Position numbers and translations under genes: made by a program. Under the pieces are notes generated by a model. That model saw nothing but the letters and a program-made list of their open reading frames with translations. It was not told the origin of the DNA and ran no database searches. 64,000 nt of DNA from Paramecium pentaurelia (Eukaryota; Ciliophora; Oligohymenophorea; Peniculida; Parameciidae), in NCBI GenBank assembly GCA_905183005.1, contig CAJJDO010000099.1, positions 303,768 through 367,767 on the forward strand, read 5' to 3'. The stretch's first letter is position 1. Each line of letters begins with the position of its first letter. Below are positions 1-13,029 of this stretch, piece by piece.

Positions 1-137
1 ATGATATCATAAATTCTGATTTCGAATACCTTTAAACTAATTTTGTTAATATTGTTAAGTCATTTTAGTATTTAAATGTTTGCTATAAATCTATGCTAAT
101 CTTATTAATTAATTTAATACTTTTATATCTATTCGAT

Positions 138-1091
138 ATGTCAGATCAGATAATAGAGAATAATGATAATATGGCCAGATAAAAAATTATTAACGACGGC
201 CATGAATTCGAAAATTCATCAGATTAAAAATTACCTAGTCTAATCATTTAGAGTCCATTACATCTTCCACTTTCAGGAGAAGAATTTTTACCTACTAATA
301 CTGATTAGTTTTTAAACTCTATAATTCCTCAAGGGACTATTTTAGAATGTGATGTGAAAATAGTTAAAGGATGGTTTGGTCGCCATTTAAAATATAATTT
401 TTATCATTCCAAGACCCAAAAACTGTTACTTTCAGTTAAAAAATCTTAATGTCCAAGAAGTCATCAGTTTTAATTAAGCAAATCAGAAAATGAGCTTGAT
501 TTTGTTGGAACATTAGAGTATTATTCAATGTGATTTTTAGGTCTAATTTTAGTGGCACCGAATTCATTTTGTATTCAAATGGACTTTCCTACAAGAATTC
601 AAAAGACAAAGCAAGCTTAAGAAAAGAATTAGCATTCATACATTATGAATACCAATTATTAAAAACTAGAAGTATTATTTTTATATATAACATTTTTAGA
701 AGGAAATCTTTTTAAAGCATACATTCCTTCCTTAATAGAAGGTCAACCATCATAAATTATTCCAACAGATGAAAATACAGGTTTAAAAATCAAAAGCAGA
801 TTCTTAAATAAAAGAAATTAAGAATATTTTGAATTTAAGACGCTAGAGCCTGTTTGGAGTTCAAAATATTAATCATATACTCTTCCATTTAATTCAAGAG
901 TTAATAGTGCATCTGTTCATAATTTTTTGCTTAAATAATTAAAAGAAGATGGCAAATTGAGCAAAGAAGTAGCAATTTAGTTTGGAAAATGTGATGGCAA
1001 ATACTTAAATATTGATATTGCTTATCCATTCACTCCTTTACAAGCATTCTCAATTATAATTAGCTAATTGGACAATAAATTATTAATCTGA
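138..1091 (+). CDS. Tubby-like (TULP family) protein, complete, two introns
   Basis: Read with TAA/TAG as Gln, the gene gives about 300 residues from ATG 138 to TGA 1089-1091. The C-terminal two thirds match the tubby domain: DFVGTLESNFSGTEFILYSN corresponds to the family's FVGKVRSNFLGTKFTIYDNG region, followed by a PVW...SYTLPF block, RVNSASVHNF, the IQFGK stretch and the closing PFTPLQAFSIIISQLDNKLL. The family ends in this way, so the C-terminus is complete. Two introns are needed to keep frame: 518-540 (23 nt, GTA...TAG) and 672-699 (28 nt, GTA...TAG). Tubby domains bind phosphoinositides, and family members help carry membrane proteins into cilia, a fitting role in a ciliate. The first 100 residues are Gln/Asn-rich and not conserved. 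The first splice changes the usual Arg of RSNF to Glu. Product identity is firm; the start is the first ATG after upstream TGAs. Confidence 0.88.
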
Positions 1092-2046
1092 ACTCTACTT
1101 TTTATATATTATTATAAGAATATTTAACAAAATATATAGATTCTTTATAAGATATATAATTCTAGTTTGAATTTAAGGTAATATATAAAGTCGATTAAAT
1201 TTGTATCAAAGAGAAATTAAATAAAATAAATAAAAAATGACCTTTAAAATAGAAAGGAAGACATCTTCAGGAAAAACTAAATTAATATGTGTTGTTTAAA
1301 TTATAATGTTTAGAATATACAATAAAACAAAAAACAAACTATATATTAAAATTGAACTTCAAAAAGAATGAGATTTATTAGAATTTTTTAATATATTTTG
1401 GATTCAATTTGACTAAAAGGTTCAAATGATTTAAGTTACTACTGGATTCGTAGTGATTATTAAGATAATAAATATATTTAAGTCTATTCTTGATATTATT
1501 TAGGTATATTAGCGATTGTCCCAAAAAAAAAAAGTATTAAATATTTTCTTTAATAAATTTAAAATTATTGTCTGATTGTGAATTAACATGGATTGAAATT
1601 ATTTTAATTGACTTAGTCAAATAATTTACATAACCAGATAAGACAAGAATAAAAGAATTGAATGATGAAATATTATCTGCAAATTTAATATCAATTGTAG
1701 TTGTATTATTTACCTGAATTATGTTTAACTAAAATATCATCCTAAATAATAATAAATAAGGAAATGGTCAAAAAAATTAATTTATTCTTAACATTATTAC
1801 TTAGGTAATAAATTGTCAAAAATCCTTAAAATTAGAAGAAGGATTATTCATCATTTATGAAAAAGAAAATTATTAATTTTAAAAACAATTATTTGTTATT
1901 TATGAAATTAAAATATGCATTCATATTGTCTATTAATAAAAAAAGTATTTAAATGTATTCTTTTGTATATAAATAATTATGATATTTTTATGTATTTATT
2001 ATAATTTTATATGTAGATAACAATTTATTAAATTTATTCATTTCTA
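1092..2046. other. Gene-poor AT-rich stretch after the tubby gene
   Basis: No intact gene is visible. The stretch contains poly-A and poly-T runs and one short open block (listed separately at 1520-1717). It ends at an assembly gap. Confidence 0.5.
1520..1717 (+). pseudogene. Possible coding relic, unidentified
   Basis: A 65-codon block, open in the ciliate code, follows an A-run and includes ELTWIEIILIDLVKQFTQPD and TRIKELNDEILSAN. Its charged, non-repetitive composition looks more protein-like than the surroundings. No family is recognised. TGA is the only stop, so open runs of this length also occur by chance; confidence is low. Confidence 0.25.
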
Positions 2047-3039
2047 NNNNNNNNNNNNNNNNNNNNNNNNNNNNNNNNNNNNNNNNNNNNNNNNNNNNNN
2101 NNNNNNNNNNNNNNNNNNNNNNNNNNNNNNNNNNNNNNNNNNNNNNNNNNNNNNNNNNNNNNNNNNNNNNNNNNNNNNNNNNNNNNNNNNNNNNNNNNNN
2201 NNNNNNNNNNNNNNNNNNNNNNNNNNNNNNNNNNNNNNNNNNNNNNNNNNNNNNNNNNNNNNNNNNNNNNNNNNNNNNNNNNNNNNNNNNNNNNNNNNNN
2301 NNNNNNNNNNNNNNNNNNNNNNNNNNNNNNNNNNNNNNNNNNNNNNNNNNNNNNNNNNNNNNNNNNNNNNNNNNNNNNNNNNNNNNNNNNNNNNNNNNNN
2401 NNNNNNNNNNNNNNNNNNNNNNNNNNNNNNNNNNNNNNNNNNNNNNNNNNNNNNNNNNNNNNNNNNNNNNNNNNNNNNNNNNNNNNNNNNNNNNNNNNNN
2501 NNNNNNNNNNNNNNNNNNNNNNNNNNNNNNNNNNNNNNNNNNNNNNNNNNNNNNNNNNNNNNNNNNNNNNNNNNNNNNNNNNNNNNNNNNNNNNNNNNNN
2601 NNNNNNNNNNNNNNNNNNNNNNNNNNNNNNNNNNNNNNNNNNNNNNNNNNNNNNNNNNNNNNNNNNNNNNNNNNNNNNNNNNNNNNNNNNNNNNNNNNNN
2701 NNNNNNNNNNNNNNNNNNNNNNNNNNNNNNNNNNNNNNNNNNNNNNNNNNNNNNNNNNNNNNNNNNNNNNNNNNNNNNNNNNNNNNNNNNNNNNNNNNNN
2801 NNNNNNNNNNNNNNNNNNNNNNNNNNNNNNNNNNNNNNNNNNNNNNNNNNNNNNNNNNNNNNNNNNNNNNNNNNNNNNNNNNNNNNNNNNNNNNNNNNNN
2901 NNNNNNNNNNNNNNNNNNNNNNNNNNNNNNNNNNNNNNNNNNNNNNNNNNNNNNNNNNNNNNNNNNNNNNNNNNNNNNNNNNNNNNNNNNNNNNNNNNNN
3001 NNNNNNNNNNNNNNNNNNNNNNNNNNNNNNNNNNNNNNN
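2047..3039. other. Assembly gap (993 N)
   Basis: Run of N. Any open frame across it is meaningless. Confidence 0.99.
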
Positions 3040-3837
3040 TAAATATATTATTTTCAAATATATAAAAAAATATTTGATTTTTTAATATTGAATAATTATA
3101 ATATTATTCTTATTTATTAAAATTGAAGAAAATATTAAAACTAAAGAAGATCAAAGTTGCCAAAAATATATCTATCTATTTTACAAACATACTCTACATA
3201 ATTAATGAAATAATTCTATTAGATCAATATTTGATAATATTATAAATTTTATTGATATGAATTATAATAACTTTCATACAGTATTTTTTTCGATTTTCAT
3301 TCGAGTAGTAATTTTAAATTTCTAAATTATAGCTTTTGTCTGAAATTAAATTTACAAATGTTGATTTATTTTTAATTTATGTTTATTGTTAAATACAAAT
3401 TTTATTTATTTTCTTATGAATGTAATAACTTCTTATAAACCTCTTTCTTGTAATATTGAAATTCCAAACTTGCAAAAAAATAGGAAGATTTTCGCATTTA
3501 GATTTTAAGGATATTATTACTTTCTATTCTACATATTTGAATTAAGTCCCGCACTATAATAAGTTTTTCTTAATAAAAAATAACCTATAGACTATGTATT
3601 TTCTTCATTCTATTTTATAGTTGATTCTTTTTTTCAATATTCATTTCGAAATGCTAAATAGAGATAATTCGATTCTTTGCAAAATTCAGGTTAGTTAATT
3701 TTTTGGTTTTTTATGAATATTAAATGATTGTGTGACTTAAGAAATTCAGACTATTTTCTTCACCATAAAAGAAGTTTTAACTCTATCTTTATTAATAAAT
3801 ACATTTGTATTTAACAAATCAAGGTTTAACAATTTGA
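3040..3837. other. Non-coding AT-rich stretch
   Basis: No supported gene or RNA. Standard-code open frames here on the minus strand lie opposite or beside the MORN-like relic that follows and have no recognisable content. Confidence 0.45.
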
Positions 3838-4155
3838 TAAATAATAGTGGATGATAGGATGAATGATGGTACAAATTCAATTTTTGGGGAATGGATTGAT
3901 TTGGATGATCTATACTAGGAATCGAAATCAGTGACACTTGAGGGTGAATATAATGATAATATGAAAGTTGGTAATTGGATTATTTAGTCTGACTAGAATG
4001 GGATTAGTTTAAACAGTCCTGATTAAATTTGTCATCAATTTTATTTTAAACCGTTCTCTATTAAATTTGATAAATAACTAATAAAAAATAATTTTAAACT
4101 TATTGCAATGAAATTTTGGTATTCTGTGTTCAAAAATGGATTTAAGTGTAGTTGA
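3838..4155 (+). pseudogene. MORN-like repeat protein relic
   Basis: An open block in the ciliate code runs from just after a TGA (3835) to TGA 4153-4155. Near its middle it reads GEWIDLDDLYQESKS followed by LEGEYNDNMKVGNWII. This resembles the degenerate MORN-type units (G.W.EL...Y.GEY.NG.KVG.W) found in many ciliate hypothetical proteins. Only about one and a half units are preserved, there is no convincing start, and the C-terminal part drifts into low-complexity sequence. I read it as a fragment of a decayed gene rather than a live one. MORN repeats usually bind membranes or act as spacers. Confidence 0.42.
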
Positions 4156-4954
4156 AATAAATATTTTATAAATCATAGATTTTAAATAAATCCAACATAA
4201 TAAATGGAGTTCCAATATTAATTATTTTATAATATCTTTAAATTAAACAAATTTTTTCAATTATATCTTTCTTGATATTAATTTAAAAAACAATTTGTTC
4301 AATAAATTTAATGTAAATTTATTATTTAAGTCTATTTAAATTAATACTTATCATCATCTTCGTTAAGTTGATGTGAGATCAATTCTCTGACTAAAATTTG
4401 TACTTTAAACTTTGTTAGGCTAATCTAAAATGATGATCTATCTTCAATATATATCTTATTGATACCCTTAAAATTAATTAAAAGTCTAAGATTAAACATT
4501 TATTTTTTTAGGATAAGTTTAATTATTTTTGAGATTAGATCATGCTTCTTTTTGATAAAGGGAATATTTAAGAAATTTATGTTATAGTCATTTTACATCA
4601 AATAATAGTATTTAAAACATTTTGATATTATAATAGTTAATCAATTTGAAAAGAAAAATTAATGTCAAATTGGTTTCAATTTTTTAATAATTTCTATTTG
4701 TGGTGTATTAAATCCTTATTAGTATCATTTGTTATTCGTTGAAAATTGTGTGAAAAAGTAAAACTAAAATATCTTAAGATTAATAATAAAGCAATAAATC
4801 TAATTATTTAATTTTATCATTAAATATGTTGCTTTGTTTTGAAAAAATAAATAAACACATTAAGAAATTAATAAATATATAATTAAAGTATTAAATTATA
4901 ATTTTAATCAATTATTTCAATTAAATTCTTGAGATATACTTGTAATCATATTTA
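4156..4954. other. Intergenic stretch downstream of the cysteine-rich membrane protein gene
   Basis: AT-rich, no supported gene. It contains the 3' flank of the minus-strand gene ending at 4955. Confidence 0.5.
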
Positions 4955-7900
4955 TCATTGGAAAATATTAGATGGGGCAGTAGCTATTCTGGTTTTTTAA
5001 AATACTCCAAGTATTGATTTAGCTATTCTTCTAATTTGCTTATACTTTTTAAAAAGAAACTTCCATTATTAAAAGCCATCAATCACTAATTGAATACATA
5101 ATAATGTGGTCATAAAAAAAATGCAACCCCATCCAAGATATTATCTAATCTGGTATGAAAAATATACTAATTCAAAATCACAAGTCAATATTGTAATATT
5201 TAACAATGTAAAAGAGATGCTAATTTCACTAAATAACTATTTAATATACTCCAATTTGTCCTTTAATGGATTAAAGAAGATGTAAAATAGACTCATAGAG
5301 ATTGATAGAAGTGTAATACTGACAGTTTGAAAAGTTGGAAACTCGTATGCGAAAATTAATAAAAGCATAAAGATAAGTTTTTTCATTAGAAGTATTGTAT
5401 TAAGATATTTGGAAAATTGATTTATCTTAATTCCTTCAAAAATAGATCCATACTTAGCTTAGATAGCTTTATTATTCAAAGCATATTTCTTCATTTAGGA
5501 GAGTTGTATTACATAATATATACCTATAATATATATTGCACTAGCAAAACAAGCGAAAAATGAACTAAAGCTTATAAATAAATTTGGAGAGTTAAGTTCC
5601 AAGGCATACAATTACAGTACCATACTGAAAGTAAAATCATATGCAGTTGCCATATGAGCACGTAAGATTCCGCTATAAAAAAATTCTGAAATAATGGTAT
5701 AGCACAATCTATTAATAATATACTTAATAGTTAAATAGTATACTCCAACTTAGACAAGCCAAGAATTTTCGGCTGCTGATTCAGAATAAAATTTAAATTT
5801 TTATGAATATAGAATTTTTGGTATTATTTTTGCAATTGCATAGATACAGAATAAAGAAATCCAAACTGTAGTAATTGTTGCGGCATTAATAATAAATAGT
5901 GATGTTAAGTCATCACTTGCTACTTTTTTTGGTATCTTTTTTAATTGTTATGTATTCAGTATTTAATCAATAAATCCTGATAAATCAAAAACCTTTTAGA
6001 TAAAATTAAATTAAGCAAATCCAAAAAGTTGAAAGTAGGTTTATAAATTATATGGGAGTTAAGTGTTAATGTATTTCAAATAAGATAGCATTTGGAGCGT
6101 ATCCAACAAATTAAAAAAGACTTCTATTCCTCCAAATAACACTGATCCACCACACATTGCTCCGATAAAGTATAGTATATAAGTGTTACTATTTGTTGCT
6201 ATTTAGACTTAAGCAATGGTGACATCATCAATGTATGTCACCTTTGGTATACTGCAAGACACTTCTGTTTCAATTTGGGAGTACCTTTCATTTGAATAAA
6301 TGACAGAGGTATTTAAGAATTTGACCAATAGGATTTCGTCTTGTGAACTTCTTGAGAAAGTGATATTTATTATCAAATTTAATTCAGATTAGTTAAACTC
6401 ATTAATCTTAGAAGTATCTTGAGTGAGATTAAAGGACTGATCCATTTTTGAAACATTATGGTTGTTCTATATATGAAAAGATAGATAATCTCTAATTTGA
6501 AAATCATCAGTCACAACGATGGGAGTAGTGTATGATAATTTAAATAATCTGGTAGCTGAGTAAATCTATGAAGTTCCTACAATTTATAATTATGGTTTAG
6601 GATAATTTGGTAAGATACTTACACCATTTAGAAATATATACTTATTTTCTAGTTTACATTAATCATCACACCCATCATCTTTGATAAGATTTCCATCATC
6701 ACATTCCTCCTCCTTTACTTTTATGTAATCTCCACATTTATTTAAACATCTTCCATTTATCTCATCTGCATAATATCCTGATTCACAAAGTTAGCATTTA
6801 TGATTCTTTTATTGTGGAAACTTACAACTTATACAATTATAAGCTTAATCAATACATTCTAAACAATTGATCGAACATTCAACACAATCATTTTTATCTA
6901 AAAAATAACCAACTTTGCATTAAATACATGAAGATTTGTTTGTTAAAGAATTCAATTGGCATTTAATGCAATTAGTTGAACATTGAAAACAAATTGATTA
7001 CTTTAGTATTTCATTAGAACAAGAGTAGTTATGATCAATCTTACAATAGGAACAACCATCTCTATTTACATCATTTCCATCATCACATTCTTCTCCATAG
7101 GTCCAAATTTAATCTTTACAATCTTAATATTTACAACTTTCTTAAGATTTGCCCAATTACTCTTAACATGAAATACAAATTCCATTTTCACTTTCAAAAT
7201 AATTTTAACCACATAAACATCTATTATTGTCTAAAATACGATGAAGTCGTTAATCGCAACTCAAACAATAATATTAATTTTCAACACAAGTTAAACAAGA
7301 TTAATTACATTAAGAACAATTTTTTTTATTCCAGAAATACCCTGAATTGCAATTACATTGAAAATTCAAATCTAATTATAAATTAGATAGAAGAAAACAT
7401 TCTTAACATATTGCTTAACTTAAACATTTTTTACATGGATATTCACATCTATAACATTAATTCTATTATTCATAGTATCCAACTTTACAGACACATTAAT
7501 TACTCGAATTAATTTAATAGTTGGATCTACAAGTAAGACATTTTTCAGATTATTCATTACAAGTCTAGCAATTTTAATTACATGGCTCGCATTTCTAATT
7601 CACTAGATAATATCCATCTAAGCATTCATCACAACTAAATGAATTGTGACAAATATTACAAGAAGGAATACATGTTTCACATTTTCTAGATTCATTAATA
7701 AAGTATCCATTTTAACAATTTTCACAATTTATTTAATTATAACAAACATCGCAATTTTCTATACATTTTAAACATCTACTAACAGTAGATAAATAGAATC
7801 CTTTCATACAATTATTACAAATATCTATTCCTTAACAATCTATGCAATATTAATCGCAACAAAAGTTTCCCTTATTCACAAACCCCTCTTTGCATAAACA

Positions 7901-9323
7901 TTTCTAATCTTTCATTATTTAATTTGGATCCATACACGTAAGACATTCATTAACGGTATTCATACAAGTAGAACATGGAATTTAACATTGCAGACACAAA
8001 ATGCCTTGTTAAAGATATCCAGATTTGCAAATACATTATTTATTGGAATCCAGGACTTAGTTTATATCTATGCAGTTGATACATCCATTAATATCACATT
8101 CATTACATGGTTCTTAACACTTTGCGCAAGTGATTAGACTATCAGAATAATAAGTGGATTTGCAAACACATTATTATATGTTATTAAGTTCGTGATTAGT
8201 ATCTAAACATGTCAAGCATTTATTAGTAGATATCTCACAAGTTTTACATGGCTATTAACAAGGAATACAAAAGTAATTATCGTCTAATATCCATCCAGAT
8301 TCACATTGACAAGACTCAGGTAATTAATGTATAGAATCTTAACAAGTAATACATTTGTTTGTTGTATCTACGCAATCTAAACAAGGTAATTAACATTTGA
8401 TGCATGTAATACCATCAGTGTTTAAAATCCAACCTGTTTAACATACACAAAAATGTGAACTATTTACTATTTAATTACTATCAACACAAGATAAACAGTG
8501 ATTCTAATTCTATTCACAAGTTTAACATGGACTTACACATTACAAACATGTTTGAGAATCAAATTAATAATAACCAGATGAACATTCACATTTGTAATTT
8601 ATACTCTAACTCAATGTAAAAGTAGGGATGCAATCAATACAATTATTACCATTATATTCACACTTTGAGCATGGTGCTGTACAAGGCTAACATTAATTTG
8701 ATCCATCAAAGTACTTTCCATCATTGCAAACACATTAAAAATTGATTGAGGTTTAATTAATGTCAATACATGATGTACAGTCGTTTGAGTTGTTTATACA
8801 AGCAGAACAAGGAGATGTGCAAGGAAGACATTATGAATTTGAAAGGTATTTACCAACATCACAAGATGTACAAGTACTACTGGTGCCTGAACATGTCTTA
8901 CAAGAAGTATCACAAACTGAGCAAATAGTTCCAATAATAAAATAGTGATCCACACAAGTTTAACATACAGAGTTAGATGTGCAAGTAGCACACTAACTAG
9001 GGCAAGCTTAGCAACTTGATCCAGATTTATAAAACTTTGGAAAGCAAGTTGAGCAAAGAAATCCACTGCTTCCGCTACAAACTTGGCAATTAGTTGAACA
9101 TGCACCGCATTGATAAACAATAGGAGTAACATAAAATCCTAGCATACACGTGTTACATGACAAAGGAATTGTACAACTTATGCAATTCGATGAACAATTC
9201 AGACATGCGCCATCTATTTCAACTTATCCTTAATCACAACTCCAAGTTACTAAAATAGTATAAGGTATCTTTACATAAACAATTCATTAAAATAAGATAG
9301 ACTCTAAACATGTAGTCGCACAT
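4955..9323 (-). CDS. Furin-like cysteine-rich repeat, multi-pass membrane protein
   Basis: Exon 1 (9323-9275) encodes a signal-peptide-like start, MCDYMFRVYLILMNCLLTWS. A 25-nt intron (9274-9250, GTA...TAG) follows, then one exon open to TGA 4957-4955, about 1447 residues in all. I checked the frame for TGA along its length and found none. About residues 25-880 are tandem C-x2-C/C-x(5-10)-C modules of the furin/growth-factor-receptor cysteine-rich type, with Asp/Gly-rich spacers near the end (CDDG...DDGCDD). A roughly 150-residue Cys-poor ectodomain follows. From about residue 1030 there are seven to nine hydrophobic segments (for example YILYFIGAMCGGSVLFGG and LLMKKLIFMLLLIFAYEF) and a short basic tail. 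This layout is that of the large ciliate surface proteins of unknown ligand; a plasma-membrane or ciliary receptor-like role is inference. The second ATG (9311) could be the real start. Confidence 0.9.
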
Positions 9324-12300
9324 AAAAAACAATAATATTATATATAAAAAGTTTGATGATGTAATAAAGGTCTTATATATATTTGATTACAAAACTATTT
9401 ATAAATTTAATTAACTTTTTGAGACTTAAATTAATTGTCACTTGTAGATTTCTACATAGATTTTTTTAATTTCTTAAAATTATCATTATTATACTCAGCA
9501 TGTAGACTTGTTTAATTGAAAAATAATGCTATCTTTTTATAATATCGTTATTTTTTTAATATACTCATTTAAATGAAAAGTATTTTGAATAATTTGTCTT
9601 AATGATATTTATTAATTGAGTTTCAACTCTTTAGAGAAACAATGTTATTCAATATTAATAACTATTTATAATTTATTTTCTTTAAAAAAAGTAAGAGTGT
9701 AAATATTAATTAAGTAACAAATATGTTATTCAGAAATACTAATTTGAATAAATATTACCATTATACATAAATACTCTATTAAATTATAAAATATAAATAG
9801 CTAGTAAGCTGGGACTTGGTTGTAATTTGAATTTATGCAAATGATTTAGCACTTCAATTCAATATAGATTGATCATTGCGAGAATTACAAATTGCTAATC
9901 TAGAACTTCATACTAGAGAATAATACCTTAAAATAAAATCATTTATGAATCTTTTAAATCGTTTTCACATCTAAAGTTATTTATAAAAATAGTATACATA
10001 ATCCAAATACCTAGTTTATTTTTTTATTTCTTTATTATTTAGATAATATATTAAATACTTTATGGAAACTTTTGAATGTTGGCTTTTATTCAAATTAAAA
10101 TAAAGTAGATCTGGAAGTTAAGTAAAATAAGTCAATATAAAATTCAATTATTAAATTACATTACATATAATCATATAAAAAACTCATCCTATTCTAAATT
10201 TTAGTATTTATTTAGTTATATTTTGGACAAGATACCTTTATAACTTTGAAATTTTTAATATTTTTTTTTACATTTGTTAAACTTGCAAAAATAACTTTCT
10301 TATAAAAATGTGATACACTAAAAAATTTCTCTCAAATTCAACTATCAAATATTTTAGAAGCAGAAAATTTGTTATGAAGGATTTAATTTAAAAAGGTAAA
10401 ATAATATTATAAATATATGCTAAAACTATAGATTAATTGAAGTAAAACCAAGATTCATTACTATTTAAATAATTTTTGCATTTTTTCTAAAAGCTTTCCA
10501 GTATAATTATGTCTTTATATTTTGAAAAATATTGATGATCTTTAATTTCCAAATCTTTTTACAATATCAATACTTGCATGGTTAGAATGATAAAAATATT
10601 ATCATTATTATTACAATGATTATCTAAAATTAGTGATTATTGGGAAACATACTACTTTCTATAGCAAATAATCTGATAAGGATGAAATAAATTAATGACA
10701 AAAAATTTAAATCCCATGTACTTAATTTTCTGTTTGTCTTTGGTATAAAAATAATTTTTAATATAATTCATCATTTTCTGAATGATGATAATGTGTATTT
10801 AAAAAATGGATTTAAATTAAGGATTCCTATTTTTAATTCTAAATAAATGTACTTTATACAATTATATTGTTTCTATCTAGAATTTTTTCATTATTTAAAT
10901 TTAAGTTCATATAATAAAGCAGTAATTAAGTTTAATGGTAAAATAATGATTTTTATTGATTTGATTTAATTCCTAAATTCTATGAATATAACTTGATTTT
11001 TATTAATAATTCATAATAATGATTATCTATAATAAAATAGTATATTTTTGGAATTTCATTTATTCTGAGTCCCATATATTAATCTCTTCATCATATCCAT
11101 ATTATGTTTGATAATAATCTTATAATTAAATTATTTTAATAAAATAACTAAAAATTAAGAATAAAATATCTAATAAGTCTCCAATTTATCTTTTAAAAAT
11201 AATAGTTTTGATAAATTAATATAGTTGAAATTTTCAAACACTAAATATTAAAAATTTTGAATTTCTTAATTTGAAAAAACCTTTTGAATAATTTCAGCAG
11301 AATTTAAATTAGAATAAAAAATAACGAAAAAGTTTTTATAGTTTTGAACTGAAGCAACTTAAACTCTATCAGAACTTATATAATAAATTATTGGACTATC
11401 AATCCTAAACCAACCCTGATATTAATATAATTATAAATGAAATTTTTAATAAATATGGAAGATAGAATTAATTACAAATATATTTTCCTGTATTAATGAT
11501 TTAGATTTATTGAGTGAAACTGTTTGAATGGATGAAGAAATATTTTTATCTATTTAGGTTAACAACATAACCCCAATATAAATATTAAAAATCAAATTAT
11601 TTTGAAAAATTTAATCTATTAGAAATGTAACAATCAAGATATTTTAAATTTCTAAGTCTGCTCAATTTTAATCACAGGAAATTCTCATACATTCAATAAT
11701 TTAATAACAATTAAAATTTCAATATCAATATGTAGTTCCCCATTATTATAATCTTATTGTTTTATTGTTTACCTATCTGTAATTTGAAAGAAACACTAAA
11801 AATTTATAAATTTTATTAAAAGAGATTTGTTAATGGAATATAACTTATAATAATATGTTATTTTAAATTAACTAATCTGAAAAAAAAATTATTTGGAATT
11901 ATTTAAATTGATGCTATATATTGGTAAATTTAAATTAATATATGATTATATATATATGTATATTAATAAAATTAAAAACAAAACATTATAATTGATGTAA
12001 AATTGAATGAAGTGTAAGAGGATTCATCAATATGAAGTTATTTGAGTTATTTATTGGTTTGTAGAATTTTTGCTATTCAATGAATTTATAAGATCATCTG
12101 GATTTGGATTTTCAAATAATTCACAATAACTTAAAGGAAAGGACGAGTTTTATTATTTTGTTTAAATTATTATTCCTTATTTTGTGAGTCGTCTTTTAAT
12201 ACATCTAAACTCAATTATCAATATGAAATAATAATAGGATGATTAACAGAAATTATAAACTAAATTTAACGTGGAATGAAAAGGTTGTTCATTATTTTTT

Positions 12301-13029
12301 TATTTAAAGATTAACACTTCCATTTTTGTAAAATTGTTGTATTCCATTTATGAAACTTTTTCACCTTATATTACCCATATGATATCTATAATAATACAAA
12401 TAAATAAATTTATAGCTAACTGATAATTATGATATAATCAAAAATTAAAATAAAGTTTTACAATACTTATTTGGCTTGATTTCTATCAAATTTTTATTCA
12501 TTTCGAATATTATTGATATATTTTATTTAAAATAATTCATTAACATAACAATATTTCAACTTGTGAAAATATAGATTCTAAATTATGTTAATGAAAATAA
12601 TCATTATTCCATTCATGATCATAACAGGTTTAGATGAAGTATCAAATAAATCAATTGATTGTACGTTTTACGCCTAATAGAATCTTATTATTTTTCCATT
12701 ATATTAATAATATATAATAATATAATTTATTTAAATTAACATTTAACAGATATATGATATCTAATACTTTTACTTTTTTAAGAATAGAAAAGTCTTTTAG
12801 TGATTTTAAATGGAGGATAGTATTTTAAATTAATTATTGCGAATAATTAGTTGGCAATAAATTGATTAAATTATTTTATATATTTAGAGAATTAATAAAG
12901 TAATAATTTACCTTATTATTTAAAAAGATTATTATAAAAAATAATCCATCCCCCTTTTATTTAATTTATTATAACCAAGTATTTTATTTCTTTCCCTTTC
13001 TAAATTAATTTATAGGAAGATATTTTACA
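9324..13029. other. 3.7-kb gene-poor stretch
   Basis: No intact gene. On the minus strand several ciliate-code open blocks look faintly protein-like. One near 11064-11098 reads GYDEEINIWDS, which resembles the end of a WD40 unit, but its flanks do not support a repeat. Homopolymers and TA-rich runs are common. Confidence 0.4.

Noticed and set aside
2044..3057. Long open frames across N runs (also 24942-25650 and 42274-42859)
   Set aside because: They consist almost entirely of N; no coding evidence.
6560..6605. Possible intron (GTAAG...TAG, about 46 nt) on the minus strand in the cysteine-rich gene
   Set aside because: Longer than every other intron here, and the frame is open across it without splicing.
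8760..9132. Standard-code open frames on both strands within the cysteine-rich gene (8760-8945 + and 8794-9132 -), and 7168-7386 (+)
   Set aside because: They are out of frame with or antisense to the intact minus-strand gene, whose Cys-rich frame is unambiguous.
11064..11098. WD40-like text GYDEEINIWDS on the minus strand
   Set aside because: Only one short match, with no supporting GH or FSPDG elements in the same frame nearby.
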